Notes under the pieces: generated by a model
Told to the model about the DNA's origin: nothing
What the model saw: only the letters and a program-made list of their open reading frames with translations
The model's database searches: none
Source: Oscillospiraceae bacterium
GTDB taxonomy: Bacteria; Bacillota; Clostridia; Saccharofermentanales; Saccharofermentanaceae
Length of the DNA stretch: 64,000 bases
Reading direction: 5' to 3'
Assembly: GCA_900176545.1 (NCBI GenBank)
Contig: FWXP01000001.1
Coordinates: 744,001-808,000, forward strand
Shown: positions 41,801-49,562 of the stretch, one piece after another
Numbering within the stretch: position 1 is the stretch's first letter
How the letters are laid out: every line of letters starts with the position of its first letter
Translations under genes and position numbers: made by a program

Positions 41801-43674
41801 GCAATATAGGAATCACCTATGAACTCCAAGAGCTCGCCTACTCTGTAATAAGAATCGCAAGGCTCACCCTGGCCCGTATAGATGATATCCTCTACCTCGG
41901 CGTAGAAGTCTGCTACATGCTCGTACTCCAATACGTCCGGAACGAACTCTATGTCGTCCTCGGCATACTCTCCGATGACAGGCAGATCGATATTTAACAC
42001 ATGAGACTTATCCTCATGTGAAGGCGCGCTCTTGGATGCGATATTCTCGTCGCGAAGTTCCTCGGGTATCTCCTCGGGGTCCCACAAAGTCCTGTCGATA
42101 TCCTTTCGTGAGAACTCCATAGCATCCTCATCGGATTCACCTTCGGGAGGGATCCTTACGGCCTTATAGCCCTTGAGCCTGTACTTACTCGCCGCTATAT
42201 GCGTGATCTTATCGGTACAGGAATCCTTACCCGTCGTCCTTATGGCGATGGATACGATATTTCCCGCATGACGTCTCTCTTCCTCTTCGAAAGGAAGATT
42301 ATAGAAGATCGTGGGGCCGTCGTCTGCAAGATATCCCTCGCAGCCTAAGATCGCCTTGAACTTCTCGTCGGTATCACCGACTGTCAGCTTCTTAGCCGTG
42401 TTATATACTTCGGGGAATGCCTGTACTACGCCGTGGTCAGTGATGGCGCACGCCTTATGTCCGAAGGAAGCAGCCAGCTTCATGATGGCCGCGGGATCAG
42501 ATACGGCATCCTTCTCACTCATCTTGGAGTGGACATGAAGCTCTACTCTCTTCATGTCGGCGTAGTCCTTACGCTTAGGAGGCTTCTGAGCCTCGAAGAT
42601 GCCCTGTACCTTAAGGTTGAACTCGCCCCTGTTGTACTGAGGCTCACCCTGGAATCCTGCCCAGCCGCCCTTCTTGAACATCTTCTCAAAGGCATCTGCT
42701 TCCTGAGGCTTAACGAACATGATGCCCGCGATACCGCCCGTCTTGTCTATGATATTAAACTTGGCGATAACGACCTTACCGGACTTACTGAGCTTCAGAT
42801 CGTCCGTAAGAGTAAGGTTACCTACTACATTAACGATATTCTCTTCTGCGGTAACATCCTTGATATCAAAGAGCTCTACGCCCTTTGTTACCTTACCGAA
42901 GATGGAATCGGCATTCTTCTTTATAAACTCCCTGGAAGTTCCCTGGTCATTGGACTTATTTATCTTCTGCTGTTCCTTGGCCTTATATTCCCAGGAATTC
43001 TTATTGACCTTCTCCTCGCCTTCGCCTGCGGCCTCCTTCTCCTTCTCTTCCTGCAACCTTGTCTGCTCCTGAGCCTCAGCCATTATCTCCGGAGGGATAT
43101 AAGGCATATAAGCGTCAGCAGGCATGGGAGGCGGAGGTACCAGATCGGATTCGTCGACGATCATATCGCAATAATCAGTATCGGGCATCGGCTCGAGCTC
43201 GGTAAGGACCAGATACGAACCTTCCAGCTGTACATTTAATACCGTCTCCGTAAAGTTCATTACGGCGCTCTCGATCTTGTTCTTAACAGGCTCATCCACG
43301 AACATCTCAAATACCGCATCAAGGGTCACTTTGAGCTTAAGATCGTCATCTACTTCGAACCTGCACTTATCAGCATAACAAAGATCACTGCTCTTATTCC
43401 TGAGAGCATAGATGATATACGGATTAAGATTCTTTATATATTCTGATACGTTATCCCTTGTTGCGGACGTAAAGAGAAGCTTAAGATCGCAGTCAGTCTG
43501 TCTCTTGATCTCATTTGCAAATTCACATAAGGCATTATCCTGTTCGGGAAGTCCTGACAGCACAAGACGAAGAACACTCCTGTCCTTAAAAAGATCTATC
43601 TTTTCAACCGTGATGTCCTGAAGTCCGCGGATCTTCTCTGCGGACATACCAAGCATTGCAGCAATTCTCTTCAT
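38857..43674 (-). CDS. polC: DNA polymerase III PolC-type alpha subunit, degenerate exonuclease
   Basis: This is the replicative polymerase of Bacillota. Of 1605 residues, the order is an N-terminal domain, a charged linker (about 200-250), an OB domain (270-360), PHP part 1 (VELHVHSKMSEKDA 377-390, ITDHG 411-415), an exonuclease-position domain (470-690), PHP part 2 and the polymerase core with zinc cysteines (CPKC ... CPEC) and catalytic PDIDLNFS. In the exonuclease position, FDVETTG reads IAIRTTG (D476A, E478R), the HNxxFD motif reads GPDVFT, and no motif III His/Asp pair remains. Proofreading by this domain should be absent. PHP metal residues (H380, H382, D413, H414, E446) look retained. 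Its start overlaps the ispG stop by one base. Confidence 0.95.
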   Translation of the reverse strand: MKRIAAMLGMSAEKIRGLQDITVEKIDLFKDRSVLRLVLSGLPEQDNALCEFANEIKRQTDCDLKLLFTSATRDNVSEYIKNLNPYIIYALRNKSSDLCYADKCRFEVDDDLKLKVTLDAVFEMFVDEPVKNKIESAVMNFTETVLNVQLEGSYLVLTELEPMPDTDYCDMIVDESDLVPPPPMPADAYMPYIPPEIMAEAQEQTRLQEEKEKEAAGEGEEKVNKNSWEYKAKEQQKINKSNDQGTSREFIKKNADSIFGKVTKGVELFDIKDVTAEENIVNVVGNLTLTDDLKLSKSGKVVIAKFNIIDKTGGIAGIMFVKPQEADAFEKMFKKGGWAGFQGEPQYNRGEFNLKVQGIFEAQKPPKRKDYADMKRVELHVHSKMSEKDAVSDPAAIMKLAASFGHKACAITDHGVVQAFPEVYNTAKKLTVGDTDEKFKAILGCEGYLADDGPTIFYNLPFEEEERRHAGNIVSIAIRTTGKDSCTDKITHIAASKYRLKGYKAVRIPPEGESDEDAMEFSRKDIDRTLWDPEEIPEELRDENIASKSAPSHEDKSHVLNIDLPVIGEYAEDDIEFVPDVLEYEHVADFYAEVEDIIYTGQGEPCDSYYRVGELLEFIGDSYIAGPDVFTALAFIRRAGFGINIEDHVYYRHKFLQPAISTEDILKYVYKDNEYIDEAAACKDLSGDIDLTGNELIDECRINAGLIAGYIKDKGSADPTKLNKDIGHYSHDQIKSKDNPTYHIIYLVRNNMGLYNLYRLVSESHVHYFHRRPRTPKSLLKYFKSSIIVGGACERGEIYRAVLKTYKSCGKDRAACMEELRKSEDFKDILSLYEYVEIQPLCNNMFMTRQDPAKSDTGNVPLDANDIRIVNELLVEVADWFGMPCVATTDSHFLNPEDGMYRKYLLMNMGFADAEMQSDLYFRSTDEMLREFSYLGEEKAFEVVVANTNKIADMIEYGIKPFPDGTYPPIIGRAAADVRDIAFTRANRLYRHNGVLNEVVKARLEKELKSIIGHGFAIMYYIAYRLVKKSNNDGYIVGSRGSVGSSFAATMCGISEVNPLPPHYRCPKCCYVEFDNSGEYGSGFDMDVKDCPECGERMVKDGQDIPFETFLGFNGDKEPDIDLNFSSAYQPRAHKYVEFLFGHTHTFRAGTIGTYADKNAIGVAKSVAEMKGVNYSNAMLTYMSEGIIGVKRTTSQHPGGIVVVPKEMDVYEFTAIQYPANKTDCGIITTHFDFHAMHDTILKLDILGHADPTVLRMLQDLTGIDVTTIPVPDDKVMSLLESTNALGFPLEATEAGSATLGLSELGTHMARGMIKEAKPRRFYDLVQLMGLSHGTDVWTGNAQDLIRDGICDLNSVIGCRDSIMTRLIYWGVPNKDAFDIMENVRKGKVAGGQVPEKWEKWKETMKEHDVPDWYIGSCEKIKYMFPKAHAAAYSISTLRVAWFKVYYPEEYYCAFYTIRGEEFSANTMCQGEAALTERRRLLNELMHQDNNPKTKSEYYLCEIIEEMYHRGIEFLPIDINTSHATNFVKVEKGKILPPLSSIDSISDSMAEAITKARDEAPFGTREDLMQRSGIGKSALQTLADYGLLEDLPETSQIDIFSMLGG

Positions 43675-44732
43675 CAGTTACTCTTACTCTCTTCCCCAAG
43701 CATTTTTACTTCTTCTACGAACTCATCTACGGCACTTTCAGCCTTGAGCTTCCTTACGGTCTTGCCGTGCTTGAACAGGAGGAACTCACCCTTGCCTCCT
43801 GCAAGTCCTATATCGGCTTCCCTGGCTTCTCCGGGACCGTTTACAACACAACCCATTACAGCGACCTTAAGGTCATAAGGAAGATTACATATCCTTCTTT
43901 CTATCTCGGATGCGAGTTCTATAAGAGGTACTTCCGTCCTTCCGCATGTCGGACAGGATACGAATGTAATTCCGCCTTGCCTTAAGTCCAAAGCCTTAAG
44001 GATACTGATGCCGGCATAGACCTCGTCTATTGGATCTCCTGTAAGAGATACCCTTATGGTATCTCCTATTCCCTGCGACAGCAGTGAACCTATGCCTACC
44101 GCTGATTTGATCATGCCTTCCCTTAGTGTTCCTGCCTCAGTAACACCTACATGTAAAGGGTAATCGCATCTCTTTGAGAGCTCCTTGTAGGTATCTATTG
44201 TGAGCTTCGGACTACTTGACTTGATACTTATGACTATATCGTCGAAGTCCACATCCTCTAAGAGCTTCACGGCATCAAGGGCACTTCTTGTCATGTTCTC
44301 AGCACATACGCCGCCATACTCTTCCACCAATTTCCTGTCGAGAGATCCGGAATTGACACCTACTCTTATCGGAAGGCCTCTCTCCTTGCAGATATCAGCT
44401 ACCTGACGAAGCTTCTCAGGACCTCCGATATTACCGGGATTGATCCTTATCTTAGCGGCTCCGTTCTTAGCTGATTCGATGGCAAGACGATAATCAAAAT
44501 GTATATCCGCGACAACGGGAAGCGGTGATCTTCTCGTTATCTCCTTCAGCGCCTGTGCAGCTTCCATATCAGGCACTGCGACTCTCGTTATGTCGCATCC
44601 TGCATCCTTCAAGGCATATATCTGGTTGAGCGTAGCCTCCACGTCACCTGTCTTTGTATTGTTCATCGACTGGACCCTGACGGGGTTACCGCCGCCTATA
44701 AGAACAGGACCTACAGATACTGTCTTTGTCAT
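43674..44732 (-). CDS. ispG: (E)-4-hydroxy-3-methylbut-2-enyl-diphosphate synthase
   Basis: IspG is the Fe-S enzyme that makes HMBPP in the MEP isoprenoid pathway. Its 352 residues start with VSVGPVLIGGGNPVRVQSMNNT, then RVAVPDMEAA, ADIHFDYRLA, RINPGNIGG and VGVTEAG. The [4Fe-4S] ligands lie in SCPTCGRTEV and VMGCVVNGPGEA. The short length without the extra central domain is the usual bacterial form. It is followed by polC with a one-base overlap (TGATG), an order also common in Clostridia. A GGAGG ribosome site lies 10 nt before the ATG. Confidence 0.96.
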   Translation of the reverse strand: MTKTVSVGPVLIGGGNPVRVQSMNNTKTGDVEATLNQIYALKDAGCDITRVAVPDMEAAQALKEITRRSPLPVVADIHFDYRLAIESAKNGAAKIRINPGNIGGPEKLRQVADICKERGLPIRVGVNSGSLDRKLVEEYGGVCAENMTRSALDAVKLLEDVDFDDIVISIKSSSPKLTIDTYKELSKRCDYPLHVGVTEAGTLREGMIKSAVGIGSLLSQGIGDTIRVSLTGDPIDEVYAGISILKALDLRQGGITFVSCPTCGRTEVPLIELASEIERRICNLPYDLKVAVMGCVVNGPGEAREADIGLAGGKGEFLLFKHGKTVRKLKAESAVDEFVEEVKMLGEESKSN

Positions 44733-44826
44733 CTTGATTGCCGCCTCCGCTAGTTACTTGTACAAAATAGTCTATCACTTATCGCTGACTTTTCAGATTA
44801 CAATTTGCCCGAAGAAAACGAAGCAT

Positions 44827-44857
44827 AAAAAAGTGAGACAGGCAATACCTGTCTCAC
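44827..44857 (-). terminator. Rho-independent terminator of the DUF6465 gene
   Basis: A perfect 10-bp stem (GTGAGACAGG with CCTGTCTCAC), 5-nt loop, then TTTTTT on the minus strand, about 25 nt after the stop. Confidence 0.93.
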
Positions 44858-44882
44858 ATAAAAATCTTCGATAAAGATCTTA

Positions 44883-45353
44883 TCAGTAAAGATCTACAGA
44901 ACCTGTTACTCCGCCGTTAACAACGTAGTAAGCCTTGTTCTCCTCAGCCTTAACATAGATCTCAAGGGACTTGATAGTATCCTTGTAAGCCTTGTTGACC
45001 TTCTTAACGATCTCAGTGTAGGAGATGCTCTGATCAGCCTGGTTCTGGATGATGAACTTCTTGGGCTCAACGATCTTAGCGGGAGCTGCCTTCTTAGCAG
45101 GAGCCTTCTTTGCGGCGGGCTTCTTAGCTGCAGCCTTCTTAGCGGGTGCCTTAGCAGCTGTCTTTGCAGGAGCCGCCTTCTTCGCGGGAGCCTTCTTTGC
45201 TGCAGGCTTCTTAGCGGGAGCCTTCTTTGCTGCGGGCTTCTTAACTGCAGGAGTTTCTGTCTTAACAGCAACTGTCTCAGTCTTAACTGCTGCGGTTACA
45301 GGCTCAGCAGCCTTAGCAAGATTCTTTACTTCTTCATTCTTTATGATAGACAT
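44883..45353 (-). CDS. Histone-H1-like Ala/Lys/Pro-rich protein with DUF6465 C-terminus
   Basis: The protein of 156 residues has an N-terminal acidic-to-basic leader (SIIKNEEVKNL) and then about 60 residues of AAKKAPAKKP-type repeats like the tails of histone H1 and bacterial Hc1/AlgP proteins. The folded C-terminus, about residues 100-156, resembles DUF6465 (VKKVNKAYKDTIKSLEIYVKAEENKAYYVVNG). It is probably a nucleoid-associated protein that binds DNA or polyphosphate through its basic tail; this is inference from composition. It forms a single-gene unit with its own near-consensus promoter, an AGGAGG ribosome site and a strong terminator, all pointing to high expression. Confidence 0.8.
   Translation of the reverse strand: MSIIKNEEVKNLAKAAEPVTAAVKTETVAVKTETPAVKKPAAKKAPAKKPAAKKAPAKKAAPAKTAAKAPAKKAAAKKPAAKKAPAKKAAPAKIVEPKKFIIQNQADQSISYTEIVKKVNKAYKDTIKSLEIYVKAEENKAYYVVNGGVTGSVDLY
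45077..45249. repeat. In-frame Ala-Lys-Pro coding repeat
   Basis: Tandem imperfect units encode AKKAPAKKPA-type repeats within the H1-like gene. The DNA units (around GGAGCCTTCTT and GCGGGCTTCTT) recur nearly identically, so in-frame expansion or contraction is possible. Confidence 0.8.
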
Positions 45354-45395
45354 ATATTAACCTCCTAATATTGTCAGGTGTTATGAATCATACAT

Positions 45396-45424
45396 AGTTT
45401 ATCGTTCTTAATATGAGATATCAA
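45396..45424 (-). promoter_or_regulatory. Promoter of the H1-like gene
   Basis: On the minus strand TTGATA (45424-45419) and TAAACT (45401-45396) are spaced by exactly 17 nt, followed by a leader of about 40 nt with AGGAGG before the ATG. Confidence 0.6.
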
Positions 45425-45445
45425 CTATTATTTAGTTTTGAGTTT

Positions 45446-47056
45446 TTATAGGTCAGTCTTGTAAAAAATGTAGTAATGATCGACATACTCATATGTAAAT
45501 CCTCTATCCATGAGCATCTGGCAATAATCCATATTACATTCGTCGACCATATATATATCCGAATCCCACGGATCATTTACCAGATAGAAATGATTATTAC
45601 CGTAAACTTCTTCATAATCTGCTCTGACATTGCCATTATCATCCAGATAAAAATCTTTTGGGTCGATATCTAAGGCCAACTGATAGTGCGCGTGAACAGA
45701 ACAGGGATTGCCGACATACAGATCACGATCACCGATCTCAGTTCTGATCTCTTCAACGCGGATCAATGCATTCTTCATATCATAAGCACAATACTTATCG
45801 ATAGACTCAGGCAGATACTTATGAGTATATGAACCGCCGAAATAGTAGATAGCAAAACCGATAAAGCAGACAGAATAACAAACTGCAACTGCGACTGATG
45901 CAGCTTTGCGCTTCTTATCACTGATCTGTTTTAAAAATTCATTAATGCCTTCGATCGTCAAATATATGACTGAGAAAAAGATCGGATTAAATCTATAAGC
46001 CTTTCCAAGGATCATAGTATTACTTAAATAAACTGCATAAAACCAGATAGTAACCAACGAAGTCATATTAAATTCCTTCTTCTTAAAGCAGTTTACCGTC
46101 TTTTTTGTTCCGCGTACTAATCCAAAAAGAAAGAATGGCACACTGATCCAATAAATCGTTCCGAAATAAGAAATAGTCGAATAAGGCTGTGCATCAAAAC
46201 TTAAAAGAGGGATAAGGTTGATAAACAACTGATACGGAATCGAAAGTGCACTTACTTCTGAAGTTCTGTTATCGGGAGTGCTTACATAGGAAATACCAAA
46301 AACAGAAAAAGGTTCGAGTCTGAATGTATTTACTATATGAAACGGGATAAGCGGAATCGCAAGCAAGATAACAGGGATCATAAAAGCAACAATATTGCTT
46401 ATACGGATCTTTCTGATCCTCAAAAGATAAACGAATACCAAAAGCAGGAAAAAAGGCATTATGAGGTGAGAAAGAATATACGAATAAAGGATAATACCGG
46501 CTGAAATGCCTGCAACAACATAATCCTTGTTCTTTCCGGAGCAAACTGCCTTTAAAAGATAAAAGAAAAATATCGGGGTCAGCGTAAACATCAGATTGCA
46601 ATCAAGCCCGAGCCTCATCAATAAGACTATCGTAGGAAAACCAGCCATCGCAAAAACCATCATCAACGTATTCTTGCGCTTATGGTCTCCCAGAAGATAA
46701 TAGATCCTGCCCCAATAAAACGTAGCTATCATCGAGAAAACTACAGTAACCATGCGTATAGAAAGCTTCGAATAGCCGAAAAGCTTATACACGATCAAAT
46801 ACAGGTATGTAAACAGAGGACTTTGCTCCCCGATATAGTTGATGGGGTACATAGGAAAAGAATTCCCATATCTGTCAGTGCCATACTTAGCAAGACTTTG
46901 AACATTGAGAATGAGACCAACCTCATCCGTATTCCACATATCTAAGATACTGTCCAGTTTATAAAGATGTGTGAAAAGAAACAGCCCTATTGCAAAAACA
47001 AGGCTGATAAGATAAAACCGTTCACTCTTCTTATTATTCGAATCCAAAGTATTCAT
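45446..47056 (-). CDS. GT-C-fold membrane glycosyltransferase (ArnT/PMT-like)
   Basis: The protein of 536 residues has about eleven membrane helices. The first extracytoplasmic loop carries NTDEVGLILNVQSLAKYG, which fits the catalytic Asp/Glu motif of GT-C enzymes that use lipid-linked sugars. A GEQSPLFTYLYLIVYKLFG segment follows, as in ArnT/PMT-like proteins. The C-terminal 130 residues form a soluble extracytoplasmic domain. The DNA is richer in A/T than its neighbours, suggesting a different history. It stands alone between the H1-like gene and the Bat operon, with a weak ribosome site. Acceptor unknown. Confidence 0.75.
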   Translation of the reverse strand: MNTLDSNNKKSERFYLISLVFAIGLFLFTHLYKLDSILDMWNTDEVGLILNVQSLAKYGTDRYGNSFPMYPINYIGEQSPLFTYLYLIVYKLFGYSKLSIRMVTVVFSMIATFYWGRIYYLLGDHKRKNTLMMVFAMAGFPTIVLLMRLGLDCNLMFTLTPIFFFYLLKAVCSGKNKDYVVAGISAGIILYSYILSHLIMPFFLLLVFVYLLRIRKIRISNIVAFMIPVILLAIPLIPFHIVNTFRLEPFSVFGISYVSTPDNRTSEVSALSIPYQLFINLIPLLSFDAQPYSTISYFGTIYWISVPFFLFGLVRGTKKTVNCFKKKEFNMTSLVTIWFYAVYLSNTMILGKAYRFNPIFFSVIYLTIEGINEFLKQISDKKRKAASVAVAVCYSVCFIGFAIYYFGGSYTHKYLPESIDKYCAYDMKNALIRVEEIRTEIGDRDLYVGNPCSVHAHYQLALDIDPKDFYLDDNGNVRADYEEVYGNNHFYLVNDPWDSDIYMVDECNMDYCQMLMDRGFTYEYVDHYYIFYKTDL

Positions 47057-47122
47057 GGCATCATACTAACGTAATTCACTTTTTAAAGCAATCCAAATGC
47101 GATCGAGCATCCTTAACGGCAT

Positions 47123-47155
47123 AAAAAGTGTCCGAAGGATAAAACCTTCGGACAC
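47123..47155 (-). terminator. Rho-independent terminator of the MoxR/Bat operon
   Basis: A perfect 11-bp stem (GTGTCCGAAGG with CCTTCGGACAC) and 6-nt loop lead into TTTTT on the minus strand, 5 nt after the last stop codon of the operon. Confidence 0.94.
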
Positions 47156-47160
47156 TATTA

Positions 47161-48543
47161 TTACCAGATACCGTTATAATCGGTGTTCCATCCGGAAGAC
47201 TCGGACTGTTCGAGATCATCCTGTCTTCTGTCATAGGAGTCGCTCTGCAGGCTCTCTATGGATTCGCGGATCTGCTGTTCCCATTCAGAGAAAGTCGTAG
47301 GTCTGGCAGTCTGTGTAGTGCCTGATGTTTCAGCAGTATTATTGGTCTGCTGCGTTGACTGTGATCCCTGAGTGTCATTCGTAGGATTAGGCTGATAAGA
47401 TCCTGACGTATCACTGTGATCGGATGCGTCACTTGTCTCACCGGTCTGATCCGACTGACCTGACTGATCGCTCTGATTGGACTGATTACTCTGATTACTC
47501 TGATTAGACTGATCACTCTGATTGCTCTGATCGGACTGGCCACTCTGGTTAGACTGATTGGACTGATCAGAGTTATTGGACTGGTCGGAATTGTTCGACT
47601 GATCAGAATTGTTGGACTGATCGGAATTATTCGACTGGTCAGAGTTATTTGACTGATCTGAGTTGTTAGACTGGTCAGAATCATTTGATTGATCAGACTG
47701 ATCCTGCTGCTGAGACTGATTCTCCTGATACTCATTGGTGATCTCGGCAGGAACGGGGTCGCCGGCGATAACATCTACCGTTACCTGATATCCGTTCTCT
47801 GTAGAACAGCTCCACTGCTCTGTCTCACCGTTCTGATCCTCAGTAACCGTATATTCACCAAGAGGGATATCGTCAATTGTCAATGTATAAGTATCACCTT
47901 CGTTGACCCAGAGATCGGAATCGGGATCGAAGACTACCGTTAAGGGTACAAAATCCTCGGGACCTACTACCGTGAACGAGATCTCTGAAAGATTATGGAC
48001 ATCATCCACGCCGGTTATAGTCTTCTGTATCTCCAGCGTACCAGTCTGCTTTGTCTCAAGATACTCGATGATCCTGTCTATCTCTCTCTTGAGCCTCTCA
48101 GCTCTGTTACTGTGACCTGTACCGTCCTCGTTGGCACAACCGCCTTCGATAAGAACATCCCTTGCGCTGTAGAGTATCTCCAGGGATGTATCGATATTAG
48201 CCTTGGCATCGTAGTCATCAGGAAGGAGTGCGATCTTTGCAAGTGCAAGATTGATCCTGATGGAGCACTCTCTTCTCTGAGGAATACCGGGGCATCCGAG
48301 AGCATCCTCGTAAGCTTCGATCGCCTCTTCGTAAAGGTGATTCTTGTAAAGGATATTACCGTTATTGTAGTAAGCGATATAAGGCTCGATGATATTCAAG
48401 GACAACAGGAGGTTCTCGTTGACAGTGTAGTTACCGTTAAGGTACTCATCAACGACATGCTGGTTGTAAAAATAGTTTAAGAGCTGCCTTCCGCAAATGA
48501 GCAAAAGGAATACATAGAGTATTACTAAAATCTTTTTCTTCAT
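47161..48543 (-). CDS. TPR/Cna-B membrane-anchored protein with long DQSNNS repeat (BatC-like)
   Basis: This 460-residue protein has one N-terminal membrane helix (about 4-20), a TPR-like region (YYNNGNILYKNHLYEEAIEAYEDAL, about 58-85), then a Cna-B-like beta domain (LEIQKTITGVDD ... LGEYTVTED, about 170-275). After that come about 90 residues of DQSNNS/DQSNQS repeats, a Ser/Thr-rich stretch and a Trp/Glu-containing tail. The TPR position at the end of a MoxR operon corresponds to BatC, but the Cna-B and repeat region are additions I do not know from BatC. The N-in/C-out arrangement would place the repeat outside the cell. It overlaps the upstream VWA gene by 4 nt (ATGA). Confidence 0.72.
   Translation of the reverse strand: MKKKILVILYVFLLLICGRQLLNYFYNQHVVDEYLNGNYTVNENLLLSLNIIEPYIAYYNNGNILYKNHLYEEAIEAYEDALGCPGIPQRRECSIRINLALAKIALLPDDYDAKANIDTSLEILYSARDVLIEGGCANEDGTGHSNRAERLKREIDRIIEYLETKQTGTLEIQKTITGVDDVHNLSEISFTVVGPEDFVPLTVVFDPDSDLWVNEGDTYTLTIDDIPLGEYTVTEDQNGETEQWSCSTENGYQVTVDVIAGDPVPAEITNEYQENQSQQQDQSDQSNDSDQSNNSDQSNNSDQSNNSDQSNNSDQSNNSDQSNNSDQSNQSNQSGQSDQSNQSDQSNQSNQSNQSNQSDQSGQSDQTGETSDASDHSDTSGSYQPNPTNDTQGSQSTQQTNNTAETSGTTQTARPTTFSEWEQQIRESIESLQSDSYDRRQDDLEQSESSGWNTDYNGIW
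47444..47712. repeat. 18-bp-period coding repeat (DQSNNS)
   Basis: Imperfect tandem 18-bp units encode DQSNNS, shading into 9-bp DQS/NQS units. All are in frame, so slippage would change stalk length only. Confidence 0.85.
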
Positions 48544-49562
48544 CGCTCCTGTCCCAACCTCTTTCTGTAATAGATCATGTCATAGATCAGCAAGCCTGCG
48601 AGCACACCTGCAAGGATGTAATAGATCTCGAGCTGGCCCTCACCGGACTTCTTCTCTCTGTTAAAATCGCCCTGACTTATAGAGAGCTTTACAGCCTCTA
48701 TAGCAGTACTAAGGTCCGAATGGTTCGTCATATGGAAATACGGAATATTGATATCCGCAGCCAGATCTTTGAGATTATCCTCATCGATCTTGGATATGGC
48801 AGTCACGTAGTTGAAGTTATTGTCGTAATACTGAAGGAGCTCATATCCGTCAGAATCGTAATTACGAACATGCATCTGACCGCCTGCAGAAGTACCATAT
48901 CCCAATACAGCACCTGTATCGACGAGTTCGGAGATCCTTTCGAAGGATCTCAAACGGTCACCTGATGTTATCTCACCGTCGGAGATATAGAATACCACCT
49001 GTACTCTGTTCTCACCGGAGATCTCATCGATGTCATCATCATCATCATCATCATCGTCATCATCATCTGTCAGACCGATATTGTTCTCAAGGACTTGCTT
49101 CATTGCATCATAGGAGATATTAAGAGAAGTACCTCCAGCATATTCCTTGAGTCTGCCTTCAAGTGTCTGTACAGCCGAGAGCACGATAGAAGATTCACTC
49201 GTATAAGGGATAACATAGTTTGCAGTATCATCAAAAGTAAGAAGACCGAATCTTGCGCCTTCGAACTCATTCATGATGGTCTCAACGTCTTCCCTTACGG
49301 CATCCATCCTTCTGTCGTCGTCGGAACCGTAGTCCTCGGCGAGCATACTGATAGTGTTATCGACTACAAAGAGCACATCGATATCATTCTTTACTACCGT
49401 TACCGTATCAGTAGGAATGGCAAGCCTTAAGTTGATGGCAAAGATCAATACCGAGATAATGATCTGCCTTGTAAAGTTCCATGCCCCTTTACGCTTCAAT
49501 GCGATCAATGCGATGCATATGATCACCATAAGGGGTATAGGTATAACAGGAGATATAGTCAC
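48540..49562 (-). CDS. VWA-domain membrane protein (BatB-like) with Asp12 tract
   Basis: The protein of 340 residues has two N-terminal membrane helices, a von Willebrand A domain with a MIDAS variant VVDNTISM (DxSxS form with Thr), LLTFDDTANYVIPYT and VVFYISDGEIT, then a C-terminal helix near residue 315. A run of 12 Asp is inserted between the VWA strands after NNIGLT. I chose a GTG start at 49562 with AGGAGG 8 nt upstream, which overlaps the preceding VWA gene by 4 nt (GTGA). Paired VWA proteins in MoxR operons are thought to form a membrane complex matured by the AAA ATPase; the substrate here is unknown. Confidence 0.82.
   Translation of the reverse strand: MTISPVIPIPLMVIICIALIALKRKGAWNFTRQIIISVLIFAINLRLAIPTDTVTVVKNDIDVLFVVDNTISMLAEDYGSDDDRRMDAVREDVETIMNEFEGARFGLLTFDDTANYVIPYTSESSIVLSAVQTLEGRLKEYAGGTSLNISYDAMKQVLENNIGLTDDDDDDDDDDDDIDEISGENRVQVVFYISDGEITSGDRLRSFERISELVDTGAVLGYGTSAGGQMHVRNYDSDGYELLQYYDNNFNYVTAISKIDEDNLKDLAADINIPYFHMTNHSDLSTAIEAVKLSISQGDFNREKKSGEGQLEIYYILAGVLAGLLIYDMIYYRKRLGQER
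49032..49067. repeat. Trinucleotide (ATC/GAT) repeat coding Asp12
   Basis: Twelve consecutive Asp codons on the minus strand, seven of them an unbroken (GAT)7, sit within the VWA domain gene. In-frame length change is possible. Confidence 0.85.

Noticed and set aside
45077-45249. Alternate-frame Arg/Leu-rich protein over the H1-like gene
   Set aside because: Repeats of a low-complexity gene keep other frames open. The main frame has the promoter, ribosome site and the DUF6465 end.
47444-47712. Regular short repeats resembling a CRISPR array
   Set aside because: The units are 9-18 bp, contiguous and in frame, without unique spacers. They encode DQSNNS repeats, and no cas gene is nearby.
47256-47774. 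Second minus-strand frame of 172 codons inside the repeat protein gene
   Set aside because: It is a repeat-driven shadow frame, rich in Ile/Ser/Arg, without a start signal.
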